A DNA stretch of 13,500 nucleotides from WQTU01 sp031548835 (GTDB lineage: Bacteria; Spirochaetota; Spirochaetia; CADAEX01). The notes under the pieces are model-generated. The model was not told the origin of the DNA, did not search any database, and worked only from the letters and a program-made list of their open reading frames with translations. The position numbers and the translations under genes are program-made. The stretch covers positions 1 to 13,500 of the forward strand of contig JAVBQS010000147.1 of NCBI GenBank assembly GCA_031548835.1. The letters run 5' to 3'. Of this stretch, positions 7,011 to 13,500 are shown one piece after another. The first letter of the stretch is position 1; every line of letters begins with the position of its first letter.

Positions 7011-7011
7011 A

Positions 7012-7179
7012 GGTGCTGTCTAATAAGTTTTGCGAATAATTTTTTATTATCCTGTCATGGCTTATCATGACAGGGTTATTCGTTATTTGTACATAAAAAT
7101 ACAAAATAAAAACTATTTTTCAATAGATTTGAATTTTTATGCAGAATAATTCGAAAACTTATTCTTATTGGACAGCCCC
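7012..7179 (-). mobile_element. Miniature inverted-repeat element, copy 2 (168 bp, inverted)
   Basis: The reverse complement of this block matches the element at 4239-4374 along its whole length, with about 13 substitutions and one 32-bp gap. Its ends are GGTGCTGTCTAATAAG (left) and, in reverse complement, GGGGCTGTCCAATAAG (right). The extra 32 bp contain a perfect hairpin at 7051-7074, annotated separately. There is no coding capacity and no obvious target-site duplication. Together the two copies bracket the TatD-TcdA genes and the decayed genes as a 2.9-kb inverted-repeat-flanked segment. Confidence 0.8.
7051..7074. repeat. Hairpin unique to miniature element copy 2
   Basis: CCTGTCATG (7051-7059) and CATGACAGG (7066-7074) are perfect 9-bp arms around GCTTAT. 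The hairpin is inside the 32-bp segment that copy 1 lacks. Short ATAA repeats flank this segment, which suggests either slippage deletion in copy 1 or insertion in copy 2. Confidence 0.65.
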
Positions 7180-7219
7180 TTATTTTTTTTGTTCCATCCA
7201 TCATATAAATATATGATTT

Positions 7220-8071
7220 TTATGATTTAATCTTTTTTATCACTTTCCCGCAAACAAGCAGGATAAAATATAAAATTGCTGCGCAAATTATTGTAACAGG
7301 GCCGGAAGGCATATCAAACGCAAAGCTTGTACCAAGCCCTATAAAAGTTATAATTGCGCATATTACCACAGATAATGCCATAACTTTCCACAGCTTTTTT
7401 GAAAAAAGCCCTGATGCAGCAGGCGGAATTGTAAGAAATGCAATAACCATTACAATACCGACAGTTGAAACCATAAGCACAACTGTAACAGCAATAAGTA
7501 TGTTTAAAATTGTCTCATACAGAACTGTATTTAATCCTCTTACCCTGGAAAACTCTTCATCAAAAGAAATTGCAAGAAACTGGCGGTAAAAAAGAATAAT
7601 AACAGCAACAACAACTGCATCAAGGATAAGTATTAAATAAAGATCATTTTTAGAAATAAGCAAAATATTTCCAAAAAGATAACTCATAGGATCGCCATAA
7701 CCTGGAATCTTAAATATAAGAAGCATGCCTATTGCCATTCCTACAGCCCAGATAATTCCTATTGCTGTATCAGATCTTTCATTTCCTTTTATTGTAATTC
7801 CTGAAATAATAAGGGCTGCAATAACTGATGATAGTATTCCGCCAAGAATTGGAGTAAACCACATTATGCCGTAAACCTCTTTTAGAAAAAGGGCAAATCC
7901 TATTCCTGCAAGAGCTGCATGGCTTACTGCGCCTGCAATATATGTTGTCCTTTTTACAACAACATATGTGCCAATCATTCCAAAAGCAATACTTGAAACA
8001 AGGCCTGCAAGAACAGCATACCGCACAAGAGGAATAGCAGGATTAAAAAGAGCAGACAGAAAATTTTCCAT
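7220..8071 (-). CDS. znuB: Metal (zinc/manganese-type) ABC transporter permease, ZnuB/MntB family
   Basis: This 283-residue polytopic inner-membrane protein belongs to the ABC-3 family of metal permeases. It has about eight hydrophobic helices. The N-terminus, NFLSALFNPAIPLVRYAVLA, is typical of the family, as are AGAVSHAALAGIGFALF near residues 45-60 and SFDEEFSRVRGLNT in the large cytoplasmic loop. The C-terminal part contains the familiar VVLMVSTVGIVMVIAFLTIPPAA segment. Its start lies 2 nt past the ATPase stop, and GGAGG within the last codons of the ATPase gene serves as ribosome site. Members carry Zn2+, Mn2+ or Fe2+, and sequence alone does not choose the metal. No periplasmic binding-protein gene is seen in the window. 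Confidence 0.92.
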   Translation of the reverse strand: MENFLSALFNPAIPLVRYAVLAGLVSSIAFGMIGTYVVVKRTTYIAGAVSHAALAGIGFALFLKEVYGIMWFTPILGGILSSVIAALIISGITIKGNERSDTAIGIIWAVGMAIGMLLIFKIPGYGDPMSYLFGNILLISKNDLYLILILDAVVVAVIILFYRQFLAISFDEEFSRVRGLNTVLYETILNILIAVTVVLMVSTVGIVMVIAFLTIPPAASGLFSKKLWKVMALSVVICAIITFIGLGTSFAFDMPSGPVTIICAAILYFILLVCGKVIKKIKS

Positions 8072-8073
8072 TA

Positions 8074-8886
8074 TTATTCTTTTCCTCCATTATTATTGTT
8101 TTGGAAATAAATATTTTCCTCATGCTTTCCATGATTACTACAGCCGCAACTGTTTCCAAAAAGATTAATATCATGTCTAACGACCTGCATTCCTTTGACA
8201 TGCGGCGTACAGCCTGATGCATCAGCATTTTCAAGAGGATGTTCCTGAAAAACCCTGTTTATACAGAAAACCCGGCCTACAAGACTGTTAACAAAACCCA
8301 TATCATGAGTAACAAGCATTATTGTAAATTTTCGCTCAAGATTGATTATATAATCTGAAAGATATGAACCTATTGATGCATCAACATTTGCAGTAGGCTC
8401 ATCCATAAGAATAATATCAGGATCGCAGGCAAGAGCTCTTGCTATTAACACTCTTTGCCTCTGGCCTCCTGAAAGAGCGGAAAAAGGGCGTTTTCCAAAA
8501 TCTGCAAGTTTCATTTCATAAAGCGCTTTTTCAGCAGCAAGCTTATCTTCTTTTGTATAAAAACCCGGGATGCTGTTTATACGTCCTGCAAGAACAACAT
8601 CAAAAACAGTAATAGGAAATTTTATATCAAATAATGTATATTGAGGGACATAACCAGGCTTTTTATTACTATAGATTTTTATCTCGCCTAAATCAGGCTT
8701 TAAAAGCCCCAAAATAAGCTTAAGCAGAGTTGTTTTTCCTCCGCCATTTGGGCCGACTACAGTTATTATATCATTTTTATATACTTTAAAGCTTATATTA
8801 TTAAGAACATTGTATTCTCCATAGGAAAAAAAGAGATTATTTACTTCTATTTTCAGTTCTTTGCCTGAATTATCAGGATTTTCCAT
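8074..8886 (-). CDS. znuC: Metal ABC transporter ATP-binding protein, ZnuC family, with Cys/His-rich tail
   Basis: This 270-residue protein is the ATPase of a metal ABC importer. Walker A GPNGGGKT is at 45-52, Q-loop Q82, signature LSGGQ 138-142, Walker B ILMDEP 159-164 and H-loop H194. The GGGKTT form of Walker A and the VFCINR segment after the H-loop are typical of the Zn/Mn group. The last ~55 residues form a tail with H216, C226, H229, H238, C247, C249, H252 and H255, which could bind metal and serve as a sensor. This is inference. The gene is first in a two-gene operon with the permease and is divergent from the metallo-hydrolase at 9070. The symbol is given by family; an Mn role (MntA/SitB type) is possible. 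Confidence 0.92.
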   Translation of the reverse strand: MENPDNSGKELKIEVNNLFFSYGEYNVLNNISFKVYKNDIITVVGPNGGGKTTLLKLILGLLKPDLGEIKIYSNKKPGYVPQYTLFDIKFPITVFDVVLAGRINSIPGFYTKEDKLAAEKALYEMKLADFGKRPFSALSGGQRQRVLIARALACDPDIILMDEPTANVDASIGSYLSDYIINLERKFTIMLVTHDMGFVNSLVGRVFCINRVFQEHPLENADASGCTPHVKGMQVVRHDINLFGNSCGCSNHGKHEENIYFQNNNNGGKE

Positions 8887-8906
8887 AATTTGTATCTTAC
8901 CTTTTT

Positions 8907-8941
8907 AAATTATATAATTATAAATTGTAACTATATAATTT
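8907..8941. promoter_or_regulatory. AT-rich inverted repeat in the divergent promoter region (possible operator)
   Basis: AAATTATATA (8907-8916) and TATATAATTT (8932-8941) are perfect 10-bp inverted arms separated by 15 nt. They lie 21 nt upstream of the ATPase start, between the divergent metal-transporter and metallo-hydrolase genes. The position suits an operator for a Fur/Zur/MntR-type repressor, but the sequence is all A/T and does not match a classic Zur or Fur box that I recognise. Chance is a real alternative. Confidence 0.3.
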
Positions 8942-9069
8942 CTTTTTTTGATTTATATATTATATTTATTATACAAATATAATTGAGTAAATATGAGGTT
9001 CAAAAAATAAACACTTATTTTGAAAGATTGAGGTGAATAATAATTAATAATTCAAAAAAGGAGTAAGGT

Positions 9070-9696
9070 TTGATAATAAAAAAATATTTACTTGGCCCTC
9101 TTCAGACAAATTGTTATCTTGTTTGCTGTGAAAACAAAAAAAAAGCAGCAATAATAGATCCTGGAGATAAAAGCGATAAAATTATTCATTTTTTATCTAC
9201 AGAGGGCTATGAACTTTCTTATATAATTAATACCCATGGCCATTTTGACCATACAGAAGGTAATTCTTTTTTTAATCAAAAAACAGGAGCTCTACTAGCT
9301 GCCCATAAGCTGGAATATGATCTCATAACCTCCGGAGGAGGCGCTATTCTTTTCGGACTTGATAATGAGAGATCTCCAGTTCCTTCAATAGATTTATCAG
9401 AACTGGATCAAATTTCTTTCGGCAATGTAAATCTTAAAGTTATCTACACACCCGGCCATACACAGGGCCATATATCTTTATATCACAAAGAATCTGCTTC
9501 TCTTTTCAGCGGCGATGTTCTTTTTTACCGAAGCATAGGCAGGACAGATCTTCCTGGCGGCAATTATGAACAGCTTATAGCATCGATACAGGAAAAGCTT
9601 TTTACCCTTCCAGATGAAACAACAGTATATCCGGGCCATGGACAAGAAACACGTATAGGCGATGAAAAAAGAGAAAACCCATGGGCAGCTCTCTAA
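9070..9696 (+). CDS. Metallo-beta-lactamase-fold hydrolase (glyoxalase II-like)
   Basis: This 208-residue protein of the metallo-beta-lactamase fold carries THGHFDH at residues 55-61 (ligands H56, H58, D60, H61), H130 in TPGHTQGH, D149 in FSGDVLF and H190 in YPGHGQET. This is the complete dinuclear-metal set. The compact length and the FSGDVLFYRSIGRTDLPGG segment are typical of the glyoxalase-II-like group, often annotated as hydroxyacylglutathione hydrolase homologues. The true thioester substrate is unknown. The start is TTG at 9070, chosen because a strong AAGGAG lies 6 nt upstream and the N-terminus (MIIKKYLLGPLQTNCYLV) matches the family. It appears monocistronic and divergent from the metal transporter, though a shared metal link is only speculation. 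Confidence 0.93.
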   Translation: MIIKKYLLGPLQTNCYLVCCENKKKAAIIDPGDKSDKIIHFLSTEGYELSYIINTHGHFDHTEGNSFFNQKTGALLAAHKLEYDLITSGGGAILFGLDNERSPVPSIDLSELDQISFGNVNLKVIYTPGHTQGHISLYHKESASLFSGDVLFYRSIGRTDLPGGNYEQLIASIQEKLFTLPDETTVYPGHGQETRIGDEKRENPWAAL

Positions 9697-9862
9697 TAAT
9701 TAAGCTATTTTATATAGTAAAACTGCTTAAAATTAACTCTATTTAATTTGTTCAACTTGTTTTAGTAGTGCATCTTTTTTAAAAAAAAATTAAAATCTTA
9801 AATTAATAAACACAGATATTTTTATACATATATTATAATACCTATTATCAAGGAGTTTTTTC

Positions 9863-10669
9863 ATGTCTTTAGGCCTGCTGATGGTTGCCGGATTTATGGC
9901 GCTAATTATATTTCTTGCACGTATTTATCCTAATTTAAAAAAACAAAAATGGGAAAGAAAAATAGTATCAGCTGATTATTTAAGATTTAGGGACAGGGGC
10001 TCTCTTGCTGATGATATTTTAATAGAAGCTATCAAGAAAGAACCTTTCGCATGGCAGCTTTATATAAATCTTTTTAGTTTTTATGCAACTCCATGGGATA
10101 TGAAAAAGTTGTATGATGTAATGGCTGCAGGCGCTGAAACAACAGACAACTCTGGAATTGCGGCTGCAGCAGCCTGGTGCCTTATAGAAGAAGGTGAATT
10201 TGAAAAAGCAGAAGAGATGTTAAAAAGAGATGATGTTGAAGAATATCTTTTTGAATTCAGCCTGCCATATCTCCCGACTCTCTATTTTAAACAGGAAAAA
10301 TACCAGGAGTGCGAAAAATCTTTTATCTCCTTTTATAAAAAAATATATGATACTGTCTCAAATACAGGGCAAAACGAAACTAATGAAAATAAAATATTTG
10401 CAGATATTCCGCCAGATGAACTTATAATACTTATAATTGCAAGAAAAAAACTTAATAAAGACTGGAGAGCTACAGCAAAAATAATACCTTTAACATCATT
10501 ACATGAAGAAGATACCTGGAATTCCTATTATGAAAGCCTTATAAGTCAAAAAGCAGGCTTAAAAGTTGAAACAGGAATATATGGCCCTCCGGAAAAGCTT
10601 TTTGCTTTAAGAGAAAAAGAGCTTAATGAAAAAATAGAAACTGTAAAAGAATATCTCAAAATTAAATAA
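9863..10669 (+). CDS. Membrane-anchored protein with possible TPR-like helices, function unknown
   Basis: I do not recognise this 268-residue protein. It begins with one hydrophobic helix (LGLLMVAGFMALIIFLARIY, residues 3-22) that would act as an uncleaved anchor, followed at once by basic residues (KKQKWERK). The rest is helical and charged. Segments such as IAAAAAWCLIEEGEFEKAEEML and LYFKQEKYQECEKSFISFYKK have the A..W..E.G.F..A spacing of TPR-like helical hairpins, although no full set of canonical repeats is visible. The basic residues after the helix would favour a cytoplasmic C-terminal domain. The ATG has AGGAG 7 nt upstream. It lies 159 nt before the TIGR03546-like gene on the same strand, so it might be co-transcribed with that pair and serve as a scaffold. 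This is inference. Confidence 0.75.
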   Translation: MSLGLLMVAGFMALIIFLARIYPNLKKQKWERKIVSADYLRFRDRGSLADDILIEAIKKEPFAWQLYINLFSFYATPWDMKKLYDVMAAGAETTDNSGIAAAAAWCLIEEGEFEKAEEMLKRDDVEEYLFEFSLPYLPTLYFKQEKYQECEKSFISFYKKIYDTVSNTGQNETNENKIFADIPPDELIILIIARKKLNKDWRATAKIIPLTSLHEEDTWNSYYESLISQKAGLKVETGIYGPPEKLFALREKELNEKIETVKEYLKIK

Positions 10670-10828
10670 TGCGGTAAATATCTGTTTTTTGTTTTATATT
10701 TTGAATATTATAAAAAATCAGTAATTATAAAGCCATAACATAATATCTATTATAGTTTTTCAAAAGTTAATTATTTTGAATTTTAAAATTAAATATTTTT
10801 CTGATAAAACTAAATTCAGGAGGTTTTT

Positions 10829-11362
10829 ATGGTTCCAAAATGGCTTATCAACAGCGTGGCGGCAATTAATGCCAATAATCGCCCGGGAGAAATTGCAGCA
10901 GCAATAACAATAGGTATAACTCTTGGGTTAATTCCTGCAGGCACTATAACCTGGTTTGTGCTTTTAGGCATTACATTTTTTATAAAAATAAATTTTGGAA
11001 TGGAAATGATTGTTATTGCTATTGTAAAACCATTTGCCCATTTTTTAGATCCGCTTTTCGATATGGCTGGCTACCAAATACTTACAATAAAATCATTAGA
11101 AGGAATTTTTACACAATGGTATAACACTCCAATTGTACCTTATACAGGATTTAATAATACAGCTGTTGCTGGAAGCTTTGCTGTAATGATAATTCTTTTT
11201 GTACCACTCTGGTTTGCAGTCAGCAAATTAATTAAAGTTTACAGGGCAAAAGTAAGGGATAGATTTTTATCAAGCACTTTTGTTAAAAATTTCAAAGCTT
11301 TGCCTATTATATCCCAGATTGTAAATCTGGTTACCAAAGCAAATGAACTTAAAAATTTCTAA
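10829..11362 (+). CDS. TIGR03546-like integral membrane protein
   Basis: This 177-residue membrane protein matches my recollection of TIGR03546, an uncharacterised family normally found next to a TIGR03545 protein. The N-terminal segment PGEIAAAITIGITLGLIPAGTITWFVLL and the following IVKPFAHFLDPLFDMAGY are the family's recognisable core. They resemble the DUF2062-type helical pair in which small glycine-rich helices pack together. A further helix (AVMIILFVPLWFAVSKLI) comes near residue 120, and a basic amphipathic tail follows. The start ATG has a perfect AGGAGG 5 nt upstream. The stop is 13 nt before the start of the partner gene, so the two are surely co-translated as an operon. No biochemical function is known to me. 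Confidence 0.82.
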   Translation: MVPKWLINSVAAINANNRPGEIAAAITIGITLGLIPAGTITWFVLLGITFFIKINFGMEMIVIAIVKPFAHFLDPLFDMAGYQILTIKSLEGIFTQWYNTPIVPYTGFNNTAVAGSFAVMIILFVPLWFAVSKLIKVYRAKVRDRFLSSTFVKNFKALPIISQIVNLVTKANELKNF

Positions 11363-11375
11363 GGCGAGGCCAGAT

Positions 11376-13355
11376 ATGTCAAAAAAACTTAAAAGCTTTT
11401 ATAAGAAAAAATATAAAACAAAAAAATTTGAGAAAAAACTGCTAAAAAAAGTTTTTATCAAAAAAGATAAAGACTTGCTGCTTTCAGTCTATGATAAAAA
11501 AGATAATGAATATCTTCTAAAACCTGTTACTGATGAGAAAAAAATAAAACAGTTAAATAAGCTTGTTTCACATATTAAAAAGAATTCAGGGGCATTGGGA
11601 ATAGGGAAGCTTGGAATAACTGCTGTTATAGCAGCGTTAATTGTTATCTTTTTTGCTTTTTTTCTTAATCCTCTTGCACATAAAGGAATGACAATAGGAT
11701 TTGAAAAAATATTTGGCGGAGAAACAGAGATAACAGGTTTCAATCTTAATATTTTTAAAGGACTTATAAGATATAGATCTCTCCAGGTTGCAGATAAAAA
11801 TAATCTTGATAGAAATCTTTTTCAGACTGGCGAAGCTGCAATTGATCTTAATATGTGGGAAGTTTTAAAAGGCAAGGCCAGCGTAGAAGAGATAACTCTT
11901 GAGGATTTTGCGCTTGGTGAAAAAAGAACGACAAGAGCAAAACCGCTTGCATCAGCAGGAAAAGAAACTAAGACAGAAGAAAATAAAGATACTCCTGATT
12001 TAAAAGAAACAGTAACTTCTATGCTGCCGGACAACCTTATTCCTGACCGTGAAACTGTAAAAAAAGTTTTAACTGATAATTATAATAAACTTACAACACC
12101 TGTAGTTATAGAAGAAAGTATCAATTCTCTTAATACAGGCTCAAACCACGTAAAAAACAATACAGAAAAATTGGGAAAAGATATTGAAAATCTTTCAAAA
12201 GAAATAGAAGCAATATCAAAAACAAAAATATCTTCTCCATTAGATGTTGCAGGAGCAAAAAAACTTGCAGATAGAATAAAATCAGCAAATAATAGTTTAA
12301 ATTCAATTAACTCAGGAATGAATTCCACCAGAAATGAACTTAAAACAATTGAAAATACAGTTTCTCAAAGCGGGAAAAAAATCCAGGATTCTATTTCAAA
12401 AGATGTGAATTTTGTTGTCTCTTTTTTTCCTAGAAAAGATAGTTTTACATTTTCCAATCTGGCAGAACCAATAATAATGGAAAAACTACAGCCATTTATG
12501 GAAAAATATGGCGATGCATTTAATATTGTAATGGATATTATGGAATCTGGTAAAAACAATAATGCTGGCGAAGAAAAAAAGAAAGCTGAACCTGCCAAAA
12601 AAAGAGGAAGAGATATTAAATTTAAAGTTTATGGAACTCCGTCATTACATATAGAAAAAATTTCAGGATCTTTTTTTACAGGCAAGGAGAGGCAGGCTCT
12701 TAAAATAAATGATATTACAAATGACCAGGAACTTCTTGGAAAGCCTCTTGTTTTTCTTATTGATTCAAATATTGAAGGAATACATACAAATATTGACGGC
12801 CTTTTTGATACAAGAAAAACTGCAAAAGATCTTTCAAACATCAATCTTTCTGTAATAGGAAGCAAATTCTCAAATGTTTCTTTTCTCTCTGCAGCAGGAA
12901 TAGATAAATTCGGCGCAGGAGTTGATATTAAAGGCGCATCAATGATTTCTCCAAATAAAGATTATAGAGGAGATATTGGAATAACTTTAAAAGAATTAAA
13001 AATAAATGCTGCAAATAATACAGGAAAAATTATTAAAAATATTATTGAAACAGGCGGTAAAATTGATTTTGATGTTGCTTATAAATATGTAAATAAAAAT
13101 TTTTCACTTGCTATAAAAAGCAATATTGATAGGCTTATAGCAAATGCAATTTCACCAGAAAAGATTGCAGCAGAAGTAAAAGCATTTGTACAGGACGAAA
13201 TGTCATCTATTGTAAAAGAAAAAGCTGCCATGCTGTCAGATGCAGAAAAACAGGTTAATGATCTTAAAGCTCAAGTAAATAACTATGAAGAAGATCTCAA
13301 AAAACAGAAAAAACAGCTTGATGATGCATTAAAAGCAATACCTGTAAAATTATAA
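11376..13355 (+). CDS. TIGR03545-like large envelope protein with AsmA-like N-terminal region
   Basis: This protein has 659 residues from the ATG at 11376, which I prefer to the upstream ATG at 11343 because GAGG lies 6 nt before it and it avoids overlapping the previous gene. Residues 1-70 are very basic and cytoplasmic. Residues about 74-102 form one membrane helix (ITAVIAALIVIFFAFFL). A segment around 104-184 (GFEKIFGGETEITGFNLNIFKG...AAIDLNMWEVLKGKASVEEITLEDFALG) has the alternating pattern of AsmA/DUF748-type proteins, which form hydrophobic beta grooves. Residues about 244-341 are heptad-rich and predicted coiled coil. A second beta-rich part follows and the last ~45 residues are another coiled coil. 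It fits the TIGR03545 family, paired with TIGR03546 in bacteria with outer membranes. A lipid-handling role is inference. Confidence 0.82.
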   Translation: MSKKLKSFYKKKYKTKKFEKKLLKKVFIKKDKDLLLSVYDKKDNEYLLKPVTDEKKIKQLNKLVSHIKKNSGALGIGKLGITAVIAALIVIFFAFFLNPLAHKGMTIGFEKIFGGETEITGFNLNIFKGLIRYRSLQVADKNNLDRNLFQTGEAAIDLNMWEVLKGKASVEEITLEDFALGEKRTTRAKPLASAGKETKTEENKDTPDLKETVTSMLPDNLIPDRETVKKVLTDNYNKLTTPVVIEESINSLNTGSNHVKNNTEKLGKDIENLSKEIEAISKTKISSPLDVAGAKKLADRIKSANNSLNSINSGMNSTRNELKTIENTVSQSGKKIQDSISKDVNFVVSFFPRKDSFTFSNLAEPIIMEKLQPFMEKYGDAFNIVMDIMESGKNNNAGEEKKKAEPAKKRGRDIKFKVYGTPSLHIEKISGSFFTGKERQALKINDITNDQELLGKPLVFLIDSNIEGIHTNIDGLFDTRKTAKDLSNINLSVIGSKFSNVSFLSAAGIDKFGAGVDIKGASMISPNKDYRGDIGITLKELKINAANNTGKIIKNIIETGGKIDFDVAYKYVNKNFSLAIKSNIDRLIANAISPEKIAAEVKAFVQDEMSSIVKEKAAMLSDAEKQVNDLKAQVNNYEEDLKKQKKQLDDALKAIPVKL

Positions 13356-13369
13356 TTTTAAATAAATCA

Positions 13370-13394
13370 AAACCACCCGTCAAACGGGTGGTTT
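13370..13394 (+). terminator. Hairpin after the envelope gene, likely terminator
   Basis: AAACCACCCGT (13370-13380) and ACGGGTGGTTT (13384-13394) form a perfect 11-bp stem with a CAA loop, 14 nt after the stop at 13355. The A and T arms give a short T-run at the 3' side, so it can serve as an intrinsic terminator in either direction. It is also the first of several hairpins in a GC-rich block, so its original role may be as a mobile-element end. Confidence 0.6.
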
Positions 13395-13500
13395 GTACTG
13401 CGGCTATAAGCCGAGGTTGCCAGCGGCGTCTCAAGACGCTGGCTTTCACTGACGTTCAAGCCCACTGCTTTTGACACGTCGCTACCCGTGAAACGGGTAT
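13370..13500. repeat. GC-rich multi-hairpin block, possible IS200/IS605-type end or palindromic element (cut by window edge)
   Basis: Four hairpins are packed in 131 bases. They are 13370-13394 (core ACCCGT-CAA-ACGGGT), 13401-13413 (CGGCT-ATA-AGCCG), 13419-13443 (GCCAGCG...CGCTGGC, with an alternative inner GCGTC/GACGC stem) and 13483-13499 (TACCCGT-GAA-ACGGGTA). The first and last share the same ACCCGT-NAA-ACGGGT core. This layout, and a composition near 50% G+C in a window near one third, recalls the subterminal hairpins of IS200/IS605 elements or palindrome-associated elements derived from them. No transposase is visible before the edge. The assignment is inference. Confidence 0.5.

Noticed and set aside
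6762..7070. Plus-strand open frames around 6629-7070
   Set aside because: They run antisense through the decayed membrane genes and into the miniature element. The minus strand shows the protein-like sequence.
7200..7217. Palindrome ATCATATA-AA-TATATGAT after the permease gene as a terminator
   Set aside because: The stem is entirely weak A/T apart from one C/G pair per arm, and on the minus strand, where a terminator would be needed, no T-run follows directly.
9697..9862. Terminator or promoter between the metallo-hydrolase and the anchored protein
   Set aside because: Only short A/T pairings and a TATAAT-like string at 9834-9839 without a good -35 box are visible. This is not above chance in such DNA.
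11343..11375. Upstream start for the large envelope protein at 11343
   Set aside because: It would overlap the 3' end of the TIGR03546-like gene and lacks a better ribosome site. The ATG at 11376 has GAGG six bases upstream.
1..13500. CRISPR array, tRNA or rRNA genes, or a phage-defence island
   Set aside because: No regularly spaced direct repeats, cloverleaf-like sequences or conserved rRNA stretches were seen. The TatD- and ThiF-type genes fit housekeeping tRNA and DNA metabolism rather than a defence operon, since no partner such as a nucleotidyltransferase or effector is present.

Overview
This is an AT-rich window (by eye about one third G+C) from a bacterium that looks anaerobic and Gram-negative. 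A four-subunit 2-oxoacid:ferredoxin oxidoreductase with its own 2[4Fe-4S] ferredoxin points to ferredoxin-based metabolism. The paired TIGR03546/TIGR03545-type genes at the right are, as far as is known, confined to bacteria with an outer membrane. I cannot name the lineage from sequence alone.

Layout. (1) 1-1277, minus strand: a GTG-started XRE-HTH/cupin regulator followed 12 nt later by the N-terminal third of an AMP-forming acyl-CoA synthetase, which runs off the left edge. (2) 1415-4032, minus strand: a tight operon ferredoxin > alpha > beta > gamma of a 2-oxoacid:ferredoxin oxidoreductase (Kor/Vor type, order DABC), with 8-nt overlaps at alpha/beta and beta/gamma and an intrinsic terminator after gamma. 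Together, regions 1 and 2 suggest 2-oxoacid oxidation to acyl-CoA and acid activation under one regulator's neighbourhood. (3) 4033-4629: a non-coding stretch with GC-rich palindromes and a 136-bp miniature inverted-repeat element. (4) 4630-6214, plus strand: a TatD-type metal hydrolase overlapping a TcdA (tRNA t6A dehydratase) homologue. (5) 6211-7010, minus strand: remains of two membrane-protein genes broken by a stop, an internal deletion and a frame change. (6) 7012-7179: a second copy of the miniature element, inverted relative to the first, so the pair brackets regions 4 and 5. (7) 7220-8886, minus strand: zinc/manganese-type ABC transporter ATPase and permease, with no binding-protein gene in view. 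(8) 9070-9696, plus: a TTG-started glyoxalase-II-like metallo-hydrolase. (9) 9863-13355, plus: a membrane-anchored possible TPR-like protein, then a TIGR03546-like membrane protein and a TIGR03545-like large envelope protein with an AsmA-like region. (10) 13370-13500: a GC-rich cluster of hairpins at the right edge that looks like the end of an IS200/IS605-type or palindrome-associated element.

The most interesting parts are the inverted miniature-element pair around a decaying segment, the envelope gene pair (a candidate lipid-transport or envelope-maintenance module), and the multi-hairpin block at the right edge. I see no CRISPR array, tRNA, rRNA, or complete transposase gene.
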